A stretch of DNA of 64,000 nucleotides from Protula sp. h YS-2021 (Eukaryota; Annelida; Polychaeta; Sabellida; Serpulidae), in contig OX457024.1 of NCBI GenBank assembly GCA_949752745.1, positions 109,358,219-109,422,218 on the forward strand, given 5' to 3'. The stretch's first letter is position 1; each line of letters starts with the position of its first letter. Below the pieces are notes generated by a model. The model had not been told where the DNA came from, ran no database searches, and saw only the letters and a list, made by a program, of their open reading frames with translations. The position numbers were made by a program, and so were the translations under genes. Positions 25,140 through 36,858 of this stretch are shown here, in pieces.

Positions 25140-28100
25140 TATAATGGCTTTCAACATCTGGCGTTGTTTTGTTTAAATCTGAAATACAGTGTTTTCTTAG
25201 AGTATTAAGCACATAAAGCCAAATGAAACAAATCCTTTTCAAACCAAATTTATATGGAGTCTTTGGTTTACTTCAAATACTTTGCTTCGTGCTTTGTTAC
25301 ATAATAGGTAGCTCACTGCACAAAGTGTTTCTTTGTCTGTTTTGTTCATTATAGTTGTATCAAAACTGCTATACAATGCGCAATGTATAATATATATCAC
25401 AAAATCTCATATGACTTCATTTAAGGCTTATGCTTTGCAAAAAAAAGTAGTCGGGAATAGTGTGATTGAAATTATACCCTGCAGAAACTGAAACTAATAA
25501 AAATGTGAGTATATAATTATGACTTTATTCAATCAAGTGTATGTTGTTTTCATTAAATCTTAAAAATCAATAACCGTGAGCCAATTAATATGTCTGTAAG
25601 ACGGTTCATTATGGGATTAAGCATTTTAAATACAACTAGGAAATTCTGTTGTGGGTAACAAAATTGAGAGACCAAAATCACTATCTTGAGGGCTTAAAAT
25701 AACGTTAGGATGCCAGTTGCATGGAAACCTATGCAAAATTGTAATACCTTGATTATCCTTTCTGCAAAATATCAAATAATTTGACAAAATTGTAGGATGA
25801 CCTAGAAAACACATTTTTCATTTATCAGACTGGTCAAAATGGTGAATCGCCAAATGAATATAACATGGCTCATATTTCTACCAAATTTTATTGCAATCCA
25901 ATGGAGTATGTAGGAGAAGCAGTATATAACTAAAGCTTATAGTTCTATTGACGAACAGACATTTGACAGTGTCCAACCATTAGGTATAGCCCACAGGCCA
26001 CTGGATCAGAGTTTGATTAAATGCAAAACTTAATTTAAGTCATAATAAACATAACGCTCTCAACACAGAACTACAGACAATCTAAGCCGCCATTTGAGCT
26101 AAGCGAGGTGTACCTTGGAACAACGCATTTATTACTGTTTTTATTATTGTAGCACTGTGGTTATGACGTCAACGCAGAACAGGCTATACATAGTACTTAG
26201 GCCAGTTTAGAGGCCTAAACTGGCCGCTCTATATTAGTGTTTTGTGGTTATACGTGCTAGGAGAATTAAATGCATGTTAGAGGGGGCTAAACATTTTAAA
26301 ATCGTATTTTATCTAATGTGTTCAAAGTATCTGAAACTGAAATCAAACACAAAATTGTCTATAAAGATAAAACGTCATTGTGGTGTCACAGGTGAAAACT
26401 GGGTTGGTAAGATGTTCATTGCAGAAAGGTAGGCTCATCACGTATTTTACTTTATTATATGCCTAGAGGTCCGCGTACAAAGAAATGATAGAAAAAAACT
26501 AACATGCAGATTTCATAGGCCAGATTGAATGGTGCCCCGCTATAAGCATATCCATAATGCGATCAGATGTAAACAGTAAGCAAAAAAAGCACGTGTTGTC
26601 GGACTTGAAAGTGAAGAGAAAGTGGGACACAATCAACTACAACCGTCCTCAAACTCGATAAATGAGTTATTACTGTGACGATATTTACAGCACAGTGTGG
26701 AAACGAAACGTCATCTAATTATATAGTCATATAATTACGCCATTTGTATATTTGTTGCGTTGTTATTTCGCGATTTGAGTTGAAATAAGTTACTTCCGTT
26801 GAACTGCGAAAAATAAGAGGGAACGTTGGAAAGGAGAAAATACTTGTTTATGAGGCGGGTTTGTGAGGTTAGTTCTTAAGCCACATGAGTATAAGGCATA
26901 TAAATTAAAGTGTATTGTCACTGATGACAGAAAGGAAGGCCTTTATGAAGGTAAATATTTATTTTAAAGGGTAAATTGTTGGTAATTTTACACAAGTCCT
27001 TCAGGTGATTTTGTGTGCATTGATTTGAAATTAGTAAAGATATAACTAATATAATGCCGCGGCTAGGGGGAATTACGTCAGAAATCATTGCACGTAGCAA
27101 ATAAATACTTAGTCCAAATACTAAGTCCAAAATCCGAGTCAATTATCAATGCTCGCTGCCCGCAGTACCGATTACGAGTCATCACCCCATCTGAGCATAC
27201 TGAGTGCAAAAATAGGGCGTGGTAAAATTTTGAAGAACGACATAAAATAGCAAAAGTAGGCACATAATAAAAGCAATACATCATTCTGAGTGCAAAAAAA
27301 ACCTACGGCTTCAAGCAAAAAAAAAAACAACATCGCACGCACTCAAAATGCAGTATTACTATTTTACAAAACTGTAGATGCTACCTTTTTCGAAATATTT
27401 CACTTTAAATTTCATGACGCCATAACGCGGCGATTGTGACGTAATAGGCTAACAAGTTTCAAATTCCTAGCAGTTGCCGTTCCGAGAAACTTAGCAGGTG
27501 ACTGGAAAAACTAAAAACAAACCACGAAAAAAAGGAATTGAGGAGAAGCTTTTGCAATGGCTTGTAATGCCATTACAATGACCTAAGTATCAATTACATT
27601 TTTAATTTTTTTCTATTATGTCTATACTGATTTATAATCATGTGAAGTGATCAGATTTCCGGAATAAAGCGATAGTATTATATGCATAGTGAAGATATCG
27701 ACAGGATGATAAACCAATTGCTTCTTTAAATTCTAACGAAATTTCGCCACTTAAATACTTAAACCATTTCAACGAATAAGAATAAGAAAAGGCAGCAAAG
27801 GAACTAAAGTAGCAAATAATCGGCTGGCATGTTTGCAATGGAATCGCTAGATTCCTACAGCATAGATGATGTCACTCCAAATTACAGGGTAACAAGATAG
27901 ATTGACTTGATGTAAAAAGCGGCGATAGTGACGTAATAGGCTAACAGGTTTCAAATTCCTAGACATTGTCGTTCCGAGAAACTTAACAGATGACTGGGAA
28001 GACTAAAAACAAACCACGAAAAAAAGAGAAAAGGAATTGAAGAGAAGCTTTTGCAATGGCTGTTAATATCATTACAATGACCATTCCTTTTTTGTTGTAA

Positions 28101-28760
28101 TGTTTGAAATTGTTACAACTCAATAAAGAACCTTAATGTCTGGACGAGGCGAACACCAATAAGTTTTTGAATTTTCATATTGTTTTGTCATGCCCCATAC
28201 AAGGGTGCAAAGTGTTTTTAAATGTTTATAATATTCAATTAATAAAACTTGTAATTGTAACCAAACTTGTAATTGAATGTATACGTATACACTTGGTCTT
28301 TCTGTTTATTTCTAGTTACAAATTCTAAAAGGAATATTACATAGTCAGGAGAAAAGTATAGGCAAATAGGTTCCAAAGTGACAAGTGAATGTTGACCAAA
28401 CATGTATGGTTAGGTCAATGTGCAGTTTGAGTAAAGGGCGGATTTCTGTATACTTTGCTCTTGCCTGTGTTGTGTTTCTATTATCATATGGTTTAGAATT
28501 GTCTTGTTCACGTAGGACCGACTTAAAACCAAGTTAAACTGCGCATATTTTTGAAGAAGAAATCTAGCCACTATTCAACTATTAATCGGTTGTTTACCTT
28601 CACACTATTTTCATTTACTTTTCTTTCCACTTTAAGCTCCTATTTTGACCATTGTTCCCAAAGTACCTTAAACTTAATTTAAAGAGCCCCATAACTTTCA
28701 GTTAGTTTACACGCGCCTAGAACCGAGATGGTATGAAAATCACGCCCATACACACACATT
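25140..28760 (+). repeat. Interspersed repeat R1, copy 3 (longest)
   Basis: Longest copy of the family, ending in a short CA tract. It contains an internal direct duplication: 27,420-27,565 and 27,910-28,080 are nearly the same (GTGACGTAATAGGCTAACA onward). Its 3' part 28,135-28,720 is the inverse of 1,330-1,935. No known domain. Confidence 0.75.
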
Positions 28761-28900
28761 ATAATAATACGAATATTAATAAATATTAATAAAAAATAGT
28801 AAGAATAATAGTAATTAACAATTTTATCCTGTAGTATGTGCAGTGGTAACTAAAACAAAATGACGATATTTAGTAATAAATTGCACTTTTCTCCTTTCAG

Positions 28901-28962
28901 GAAGAAGTTCTTGTTTGTTTTAACTCTGGTCTGCTTTGTGTTCAATCAAGCAGTGCCTTCCA
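28901..28962 (+). CDS. Ly6-like signal-peptide exon
   Basis: Acceptor CTCCTTTCAG, donor A|GTAAGT. The frame gives a basic start (KK), a hydrophobic core and NQAVPS, a plausible cleavage region. If the preceding exon ends in AT, the Met codon is split across the intron. Confidence 0.8.
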
Positions 28963-31901
28963 GTAAGTAGTTCAAATTAAATTTAATTTCGCAAAAAATT
29001 CAGATACATTACATTTAACAATGTGCGCGTAATTTATAAGAGAATATATTTACACCAAATCATGAATAAAGACCTAAAACTAGACCTGGTTTTGGAGAGA
29101 TATATGAAATCCTTTGCCCTGCGCACTTTTGCCCCTCGCCTTCGAGACTGTTTGCACTTGATGTTCCTTGCTTGAAGAGGAATGGTCCGGATAAATCAAT
29201 GTCACCGCTACCATTGTTATGTTATTGTAATATAGTTATTATCACCTCAAGTTCTCATTTTGTGAGAGACATGAAATCCTTCGCCCAGCCTTGGCCATTT
29301 TTCCTCTCGCCTTCATTGTAATATACATATGATCAACTCAAATTTTCATTTCACTGTAGACCTAAAACTAGTCCTGGTTTTGGAGTGATCTGACATCCAT
29401 TGACAAGCCCTGCGCACTTTTTCCACTCGCCTTCGAGACTTTTTGCTCTTGATGTTCCTTAGTTGATGAAGGATATCACGCTACCATGGTTCTATTATTA
29501 TAATATAGTTATTATCATTTCAAGTTTTCTGGTTTTGAGAGATCTGAAATCCTTCACCCAGCCTTGGTCACTTTTTTCCCTCTCTTTAATTGTAATGTAC
29601 ATATTTTCAACGCAAATTTTTATTTCTCACACTTGCAAAATGTTGTAGACGGTATGGTCGACTGCTTCAGCTGTCAGTATCACGCTATAGAGCTTGATGG
29701 AAACACTAGTACCTCCGGTGACCAAGCCTGTCTTTCTGATGTATTTCATTTATTTGTGTTTTATTAGTATTATCGCACATTGAAGAAATTTATGTGCGTG
29801 TTATAAAAAATTAAAAAAATCAAATATTCAATCAATATTATATATATATATATATATATCTAAATATACTATTTAAAAGCTTAAAGAAAAATAATTCCTT
29901 TCTTTTCATTTTACTTTTGTTGTACGGAAATGTCAAAATAGTTTGCCTTATTGCATTGGATTCAGCGTTTTAGTCTACAATCATATTGCTGTGCTTAAAT
30001 TTGCTTTACATTTTTTAACCTTAATTTCGCTTAGGAGGACGTCATGTCTCTAACGCCAGTTAACTGCAGCTGCGGATGTTTTGAGACGAGCTATAGTTTG
30101 GTTGGACAAGTAAATGGTAAAAGATATTCCTATTACCTAAAGTCATTTGATTACTTATCAGTTAATTATGTATTAGAACGGCCACTGTTATGAAACGCTG
30201 GACTATATTGTAATCTGATTGATTGTTTTCAAAATGAAATATTTGTCAACATTGAACAGAACCAAATATTTTTATAATTTGTAGCTATTTGTAATCACCA
30301 TTGTATCTCGTATGGCAAAACGGAATGCCAAAATCGATAGGTAATACAGCCATTTTCACACCATAAACACCATCAAATCCCGTAACAAAGAATTTCCTGA
30401 CTTATATCAAACTAGCAGACAAATATTATTGATCATTTGCAAAAATATTAATAGTCTGGTCAAGAACATGATGGTTACCTCAAAATAGGTCAATATCTAC
30501 TAATTATTAACTGTTAGTCCAAGATACTAAATATGTAATGTTTTCAGCTGACAGTCTTACATCTGTTACTTTCATTTCTGTATAATTTTTTAGTTACTGT
30601 ACTAATCTGTTAAGCTTATTTTGGCTGTACGCTTTATTAAACGCCGCAACTTTTTGATATAAATGATCTTTTCTTTAAATTTTGTATTGTTAGGTGTCTC
30701 CAAAAGCAATACAGGTGTTCTGAGAGGGTGTATTACTACTGGACCTTGCATATCTAGTGAGCCATATAACTGCACCGACGTTAACCACTTTTATGACCCT
30801 GAAAATATCGAAGTAATCAACCATTTCTTTTCAAAATGCATTTTTTTTGTTCTCACAATGTCTGATTTTGAAAGTGCCACTAGTAAAAGAGGACATTTTA
30901 TATTCACGCTAACAGCTAACTAAGCTTTAATTTTGATTTTTTGGATGATTAAGATAAGTATTGAGGATTAGGGTCAACTTATGGAACAGTTTGGAAGTTC
31001 CAGTTTAGTTTAGAAGGTGAAGAGAATGTGGCTACATAGACAAACTGGTCCCATAAACGTTACCATTGTCATAAGAGAATCAGTAAATACCGGCTAATAC
31101 TGGATGTGATAGGAATTCAAGTATAGTGTTCGCGATAAGTACTGCATGTATAAGTTGCAGCAACAGATGTCATTTCAAGATGCTTTAAGATGCTCTATGA
31201 ACTATATGGCTTTGGTCGTCCTCTAAACAGTAAAGTGCGCTTGTCTCTGTTTATTACTTCGATACCGAATTCTAAGCGTATAAAGTAAATACTGCTAAAT
31301 TTCTATCGTACATATCTAATTTTACACGAAACAGTTCCCCTGTTTCGTACATGCCAGCAGATACTCACATGCGGCCCGACGTTTAATAACTAACTCTAAA
31401 CGCGGAGAGCTGAGATTGAAACGACTTCTTAATGAAACCTACTCTTTTGCGAAATTAAGAGTACGCGCGGGTTGCGTCTTGCCTCAGAATTAAACCTTAT
31501 CTCAGCGCTCCTTTAGTAAATTTAAATAACCAGCTATCAAGTAAGATGTAGATAACTCATTCGTAGATCGAGAACATGCTTTATTATATAACTTCACAAA
31601 TCCGTATGTTTGAAGTATATAGAGTTGTAACCTATTAGCTGTGTATATTCTTTTGTTTCAATGTATTTTGTAATACGTCATAATGATTTGCGGATTTTTA
31701 TTTTCAAAATTAATAATAGCATATCATTAAAATTACTTTATATGTTTACAGCCAGGTATTACCAACTATACTTTCGAAGGTAACTACTGTACCTGTGCAG
31801 ACGATGGATATCCCTGCAATGTCGCAGCTTCCTGTCCTGCGCAACTAGCCACTCTACTAATGGTAACAATTGGTGTGCTCAAAATAGCCTTTATACCATA
31901 G
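28901..31901 (+). CDS. Secreted Ly6/uPAR-domain (three-finger) protein, probably GPI-anchored
   Basis: Exons: 28,901-28,962, 29,649-29,740, 30,035-30,116, 30,694-30,812, 31,752-31,901; phases agree at every junction. The first encodes a signal peptide (KKFLFVLTLVCFVFNQAVPS). The mature part starts VDCFSCQYH, the usual CxxC opening of an LU domain, and continues with CSCGCF, RGC, two further Cys, and the closing CTCADDGYPCN, equivalent to the C.C..D.CN end of Ly6/uPAR domains. A final hydrophobic stretch (AQLATLLMVTIGVLKIAF) before the stop fits a GPI-attachment signal. Such proteins sit on the outer cell surface and modulate receptors or channels, but no partner can be named. The start codon lies in an upstream exon not found, or is split as AT|G at 28,901. 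Length is about 165 residues. Confidence 0.85.
29069..29640. repeat. Intronic tandem duplication, 2 x ~288 bp
   Basis: GACCTAAAACTAG starts at 29,071 and 29,359; both copies contain CTCGCCTTCGAGACT and a shared GTAATATAGTTATTATCA-type block. It lies in the intron between the signal-peptide exon and the CxxC exon. Confidence 0.8.
29649..29740 (+). CDS. Ly6-like exon with CFSC
   Basis: Acceptor GTTGTAG, donor GAT|GTATTT. It encodes GMVDCFSCQYHAIELDGNTS and ends GDQACLSD: finger-1 cysteines of the LU domain. No counterpart is seen in front of the second cassette. Confidence 0.85.
30035..30116 (+). CDS. Ly6-like exon (CSCGCF)
   Basis: Acceptor TTTCGCTTAG, donor AATG|GTAAAA, phase 1. The frame reads EDVMSLTPVNCSCGCFETSY then SLVGQVN. 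Confidence 0.85.
30694..30812 (+). CDS. Ly6-like exon (RGC...C...C)
   Basis: Acceptor ATTGTTAG; GVSKSNTGVLRGCITTGPC onward, with the potential N-glycosylation site NCT in YNCTD. Donor GAA|GTAATC, phase 0. Confidence 0.85.
31752..31901 (+). CDS. Ly6-like terminal exon
   Basis: Acceptor GTTTACAG; PGITNYTFEGNYCTCADDGY then PCN and the hydrophobic tail, stop TAG. Confidence 0.85.
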   Translation, partial: PGITNYTFEGNYCTCADDGYPCNVAASCPAQLATLLMVTIGVLKIAFIP

Positions 31902-32001
31902 ACCATAGAACAGATGGAAAGTACAGACTTTGTAAAAAAAGTAGTACTGACAATAAGCTGTATCTTCGATACCATACCTATGTATGTGAGTCTGAAGTAA
32001 A

Positions 32002-32007
32002 GAAATA
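32002..32007 (+). terminator. Polyadenylation signal AATAAA
   Basis: Exact AATAAA about 100 bases after the Ly6-like stop codon. The second unit has only a degraded version at the matching place (near 36,965). Confidence 0.5.
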
Positions 32008-32719
32008 AAATTCTAAACCGCTTCGTTTCTTATGACATACTCTTGGCAACAAGTTGACAAAACAGGTACTGCACATAAATACTTGCACCTTTCTTAACCA
32101 AAATCCGCTCAAGATTTAATGTGGGCAAAGAAAGCAATCAGATGTGTAGGCTGGTGACCCATATGGATTGTGTCGTAGATGATGTTTCTCCTTATGCAGT
32201 CCGTTCGGGGCAAAACCAAAACAAAACATTTAAGTCAAAAAGAATCAGTTATTTTATATATCATCTAATCGTTTTTTAATATAATTAGAACACATGAACA
32301 CCTTAGGCAAAGACATGGTCAGTTCATTTTTTCCACTAGATTGTTCTTATTTCACAAAGACATAACACAATAAGCCACACATGGAACCTAAGCAACACAT
32401 GACACCTAAGCCATAAATGGGAATTAAGCCACACATGATTCTTAGGCGTTGTCCAAGTATTACGCCTAAAACCGTTATCTGAAGCATCTTATGTCTCCAC
32501 ATGGCTAGACGGATACCAAATAGCATAGTGTACCGAGACGACTCCTTTATTCAATGTGGTGGCGAAATTGAAAGAAAGTGTTTCTACGACCCCCTCTTTT
32601 CTTCTAATTTGTTTTGCCTGCTCGCGATAGGGATGGGCGTTACTCCCATAATGATGACACTTGTGGAGAAAAACTTTGCAAGACTGGATAATTTTACATG
32701 TAACTAACCAGAACAAGAG

Positions 32720-33015
32720 GCAGAAGTGTGTAGTACCCCTATTTTACAGCTGGTATATGTTAGAGGGTAGAGCATGCAGCACTACAGAGGCGGAAGTGTT
32801 GTAGTACCCTTATTTTAAGCTGCTGTAGAGGATAGAGGGTACAGGGTAGCGGATGCAGCCCTACAGAGGCGGAAGTGTTGTAGTACCCCTATTTTAAGCT
32901 GCCGTAGAGGGTAGAGGGTAGAGGGTAGAGGATGCAGACCTACAGAGGCAGAAGTGTGTATTACCCCTATTTTACAGCTACTATATGTTAGAGGGTAGAG
33001 GATGCAGCCCTACAT
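32720..33015. repeat. Minisatellite, ~85-90-bp unit, about 4 copies
   Basis: Units contain GAGGCGGAAGTGTTGTAGTA, CCCCTATTTTA and GAGGGTAGAGGATGCAGCCC. The second segmental unit keeps only one copy, near 38,790. Confidence 0.85.
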
Positions 33016-33444
33016 AATGACACTCGGACATGGATGGCGCTACGCACCCAGTATAACTTTACTTGTAAGTAACCACAAAGCTTTAGTGTTTTGGCACACA
33101 TGTTCCTTTACTACTCTACATTATTTTCAATAGGGAAAATACGATGTGTCAGAGCGTTGGCCGTCACTAGTTTGGATTTATAGACCTTGACGCTCAGGCT
33201 TCTCTGTTTTGCCTTGGATATCTTTATAGCATTCATTTGGCAATATCCTCTTATGGTGTTCTTATTAACAAAAGCAAGATCATGCAGAGTGTCAAGAGCA
33301 CTGACGACAGCATTTATTCTTTCTTCACTCTGGTGTGGAGAATATATGTGACGTCATCACGCGGATCTTCTTTGCTAGACATGATACGGATAAATATAAC
33401 TTTTTGAAAATCCAGATAGATGTGGCTTTTTCTAAGACAATAGC

Positions 33445-33449
33445 AATAA

Positions 33450-33525
<76 letters not shown>
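33445..33525. repeat. (AAT)n microsatellite
   Basis: About 25 ATA/AAT units. It gives long poly-Ile/poly-Tyr frames on both strands which are not genes. Confidence 0.95.
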
Positions 33526-33529
<4 letters not shown>

Positions 33530-33789
33530 TGCTGTGTCATAAAGTATATTATACCCCAACTGTTGATTGACTGTGCGAGGGAATAGGGCTGGGAAGGGGA
33601 AAGGAGTGAAATGCACGAACTTGCGGGTGGGGATTGCGGGAAGATGGGTGAGTAAATGTGGCATCATCCAGCATATTATATCCTCACCGATTACATGAGT
33701 TGGGGGAGTGGAACTGAGAAGGTTGTCTTGTCAATGTCTATTGAAACTTCTCACCTTTGACAGCAGCAACAGGACACAGGGGTAGATCT

Positions 33790-34000
33790 CATAGCATGTC
33801 GCTATACCTTGTCTCATAGCTTGCTGCTCCACTTTGTCTCAGACAATGTCGTTATACTTGCTTTCCTAGCTTTTCGCTATACTTTGTCTCAGACCATGTC
33901 GTTATACTTTGTCGCCCAGCATGTCGCAATACTTTGTCTCATAGGATGTTTCTGTAATTTGTCTCAGACCATGTCGCTATACTTTGTCTGGTCGCCAGAA
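33790..34000. repeat. Minisatellite around CATGTCGCTATACTTTGTCTC
   Basis: About eight degenerate units of 24-27 bp. Confidence 0.8.
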
Positions 34001-35329
34001 AGAAATAAATCTGTTGCTTGAGTTCTACAAAGTTTTTCTGCTTTTGACAATCATTTCTTTTTAAGTTTAGCCAAGTTAAAACGGATGAAACAGTAGTTCT
34101 TGCGTTTAGCAAGCTATGTGTGCACCAGGAGAGTCAAAAGGATTTGGCGGCTTTGGGAGGCGAAGTAGAGGTGGCGAGGGTGTTAACTGATGTCGGGTAT
34201 GAGGTGGCGGTAATAATCAAGGTGGTGGGTTATAGGTAACGGTAGTAGCCAGGGGTAGTGGTGGTAGCTATCAGGTAGTAGTCTGGCTGTGGTAGATGGG
34301 GGAAGGCAAAACACTTAAAGCACATTTCGGTTTTTCAATATCAAAGCGATACGTTTCATTGCGAGAAATACTCCGAAACGTTGGAAAAACTTAATATCAC
34401 TTCATAATTTACCTTATTTAATTTATAAATTATAAATGTATGAATACTGAGAAATTCCTTGTATCTGACTTTGATTTGTTGATACATTTTAACTGCTCAA
34501 GCAGCGTTAAAAGACAGTCGTTTCCTGCCTTCATCGCTCAATGAACTAATACTTGTGATGTTCATTCAAATCCTTAAGGTTAGATCATGAGTTACTTGAG
34601 AAATCTTTAGGACAATAGCGCTCTGAATATGATAGCAAGCTGTCACAACCACATCGCTTTCTTTTTTTTAACTTATTGTTTTGACTTTATTCTCTATTGG
34701 CAATATCTTGCAAAGTTATTGAAATAACTGAAACATTGTGATTAATAATGCTGAATAGAACTTAAATGAAATGTGATTTTATTCAGTGATTCAAATATAA
34801 TGTAGTAATGATAATGGTAAACTTATAAAAAAATTAATGAAGGGGAAATATGTGCACAAAAGGATGCTTAAGACCAGAGAATAAAGTCTGTTCATTCATA
34901 TCTCTAAGGCCCTTGACATTTTTCAGATCTTACCCAATCTGTGCAACATACTAAATCAAACATCTGTTAAAATGATTCATAAATAGCAAAAAAAATTAAT
35001 AATGGCAACAATTGTACCGATAATAATAATAATAACAATAATAAGAAGAAGAATAAGAATAAGAATAAAATAAATAACTGAATAACGTGATGAATTCTAA
35101 GTTTGAATATCTGAGAACAGGATCATGACTCATTTACAGATAGGTAAATTTTAATATTTTTACAGATAGGTAAATTTTAATATTTGCATTTTTTTTTATA
35201 AAGTTGAAGCCATTGTACATTAAAATTGGCGAAATTTACAAACATCTTTTTAAGTGATAAATCTCTTGTAAAATAATTGCCATAAAATCCGCTTTTTAGA
35301 ACACAAATCATATTTCTGTCCTTAATTTT
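34001..35329. other. Spacer between the two Ly6-like units
   Basis: GGTGGCGG-rich stretch at 34,140-34,300, then AT-rich sequence with (AAT)/(AAG)-like tracts at 35,010-35,070. I searched it for a CFSC-type or signal-peptide exon and found none. Confidence 0.5.
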
Positions 35330-35359
35330 GCGTCACATTTTGGCTTTAATTTCGCTTAG

Positions 35360-35441
35360 CAAGGTGTTTGGGATCTAACGAAGGTTAACTGTAGCTCCGG
35401 ATGTTTTCGCACAAACTATAGTTTGATTGGAGACGTAAATG
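35360..35441 (+). CDS. Ly6-like cassette B, exon 1 (CSSGCF)
   Basis: Acceptor TTTCGCTTAG, identical to copy A over its last 14 bases; donor AATG|GTAAAT, phase 1. Confidence 0.75.
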
Positions 35442-36858
35442 GTAAATATATTCCTGTTACGTAAAAGAATTATTTATCAGTTTATTAACAATTAGAATAG
35501 ATATTCTTTAAAACTATCATCTGTCTTTAATCTAAAATCAAATATTTTTAATATTTCAATATTTTCAAAATTGTCTGTAATTTGTCTTTATAAAAATAAT
35601 AATGACCTATTACTATAATCTTCATCTTTAGGTCAATATGTTCTTACTGATTAATAATACTTTCCTTTGACTCTAGAGAATTCAACATGCGCCAAATGTT
35701 ACTCTGTTTGGTAAAGTGCTGAGTGATCTACTTCAAAATTAAAATTATTAGCATTAAACGGAATGCAAAAGGCGATAGATAAGGCACCATTTCACTTAAA
35801 GCACCATTAAATCGTGTGACAAAGCATATACTGACTTACACCGAACCAACATAAAAATATTATACATCATTTGCGAACATATTTATAACCTGGTGAGGAA
35901 CACCCTGGCTACCTCAAAATAGGTCAATATCTACATGTTATTATCTGGTTGTACTGGATACTAAATATCTAATGCTTTAAACTGTCTGTCTTGCATCTTT
36001 CATTTTCATTTTTCATTTTCATCTTCTTTTAGTGTTGTTTTAGTTACCTAACTGTGAGCATGTTTTGGCTGTATAATCTATTAAACGTTGCAGCTTCTTG
36101 GTATAAATTGTCTTTCCTTTAAATCTTTTAAATCCTTTAAATAGTATTTTCATTTTCATTAGGTGTCTCCAGAATCTATGAAGGTGTGACAAGAGGTTGT
36201 CTTGCAACTAATACGTGTGCACCTATTGAGCCTTATTATAACTGCACCGACGCTAAGGACGTTTATGACCCTCAAGATATTGCGGTAATCAACCGTTTCT
36301 TTTCAAAATGTATTTTTTCTTTTCGAAATTCCAAAGCACCACAAGTAAATTAGGATATTTTTATATTCATAACAACAACTAAAGAAGCTTCAATTTAATT
36401 TTGAGGGTCTTAAATGAGTATTAAGGATTAGGCTCAATTTAGGAAACAGGTTGAAAATTCCAGCTTAGTTTCCAAGAAGAAGAGAAAGTGGCTACATAAA
36501 TAAGTTGGTTCCCTAAACATTACCATTACGATGAGATATTTGGCACATCGAAGGCCGGATGTGATAGATTTCAAGTGTAATGATCGTGATAAGTATTTTG
36601 AACATATAGGTTGCAGCAAGCCATGTTATTTTAAGGTGATTTAAGATACTCTATGAGCTACATGACTTTGATCGTCCTTCAAACAATCTACTGTGCGTGT
36701 ATTTACAGCCAGGTATTGCCAACTATACTTTCAAGAGTAGCTATTGTACCTGTGTAGACGATTGGTCTCCCTGCAATGCCGCTACTTCCTGTGCTGCACA
36801 AATAGTCACTCTACTAGTGGCAACACTTGCTGTGCTCAAAACAGTCTTTATACCATAG
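35360..36858 (+). CDS. Second Ly6-like exon cassette (three 3' exons)
   Basis: Exons 35,360-35,441, 36,163-36,284, 36,709-36,858 have the same lengths (one codon more in the middle exon), phases and splice sites as the last three exons of the first gene. Key blocks: VNCSSGCFRTNYSLIGDVNG, TRGCLATNTCAPIE, NCTDAKDVYDP, YCTCVDDWSPCN, then the tail AQIVTLLVATLAVLKTVF. Frames are open throughout and the cysteines are kept except one (CSCGC became CSSGC). No signal-peptide or CxxC exon lies between 31.9 and 35.36 kb. Either this is a 5'-truncated copy, or the shared upstream exons splice to it: the 29,740 donor and the 35,360 acceptor are both phase 0. Confidence 0.75.
36163..36284 (+). CDS. Ly6-like cassette B, exon 2 (RGC)
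   Basis: Acceptor TTTTCATTAG, donor GCG|GTAATC, phase 0; RIYEGVTRGCLATNTCAPIE onward. Confidence 0.75.
36709..36858 (+). CDS. Ly6-like cassette B, terminal exon
   Basis: Acceptor GTATTTACAG; PGIANYTFKSSYCTCVDDWS onward to stop TAG; same length as copy A. Confidence 0.75.
   Translation, partial: PGIANYTFKSSYCTCVDDWSPCNAATSCAAQIVTLLVATLAVLKTVFIP

Larger units (their letters stand above)
30005..33285. repeat. Segmental tandem duplication, unit A
   Basis: Collinear with 35,330-39,710, covering the last three Ly6-like exons, their introns, the 3' UTR and about 1.4 kb of flank (e.g. 32,590-32,760 with 38,660-38,830, and 33,140-33,270 with 39,530-39,670). Confidence 0.8.

Noticed and set aside
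33314..33667. Poly-Tyr and poly-Ile frames
   Set aside because: Translation of the (AAT)n tract.
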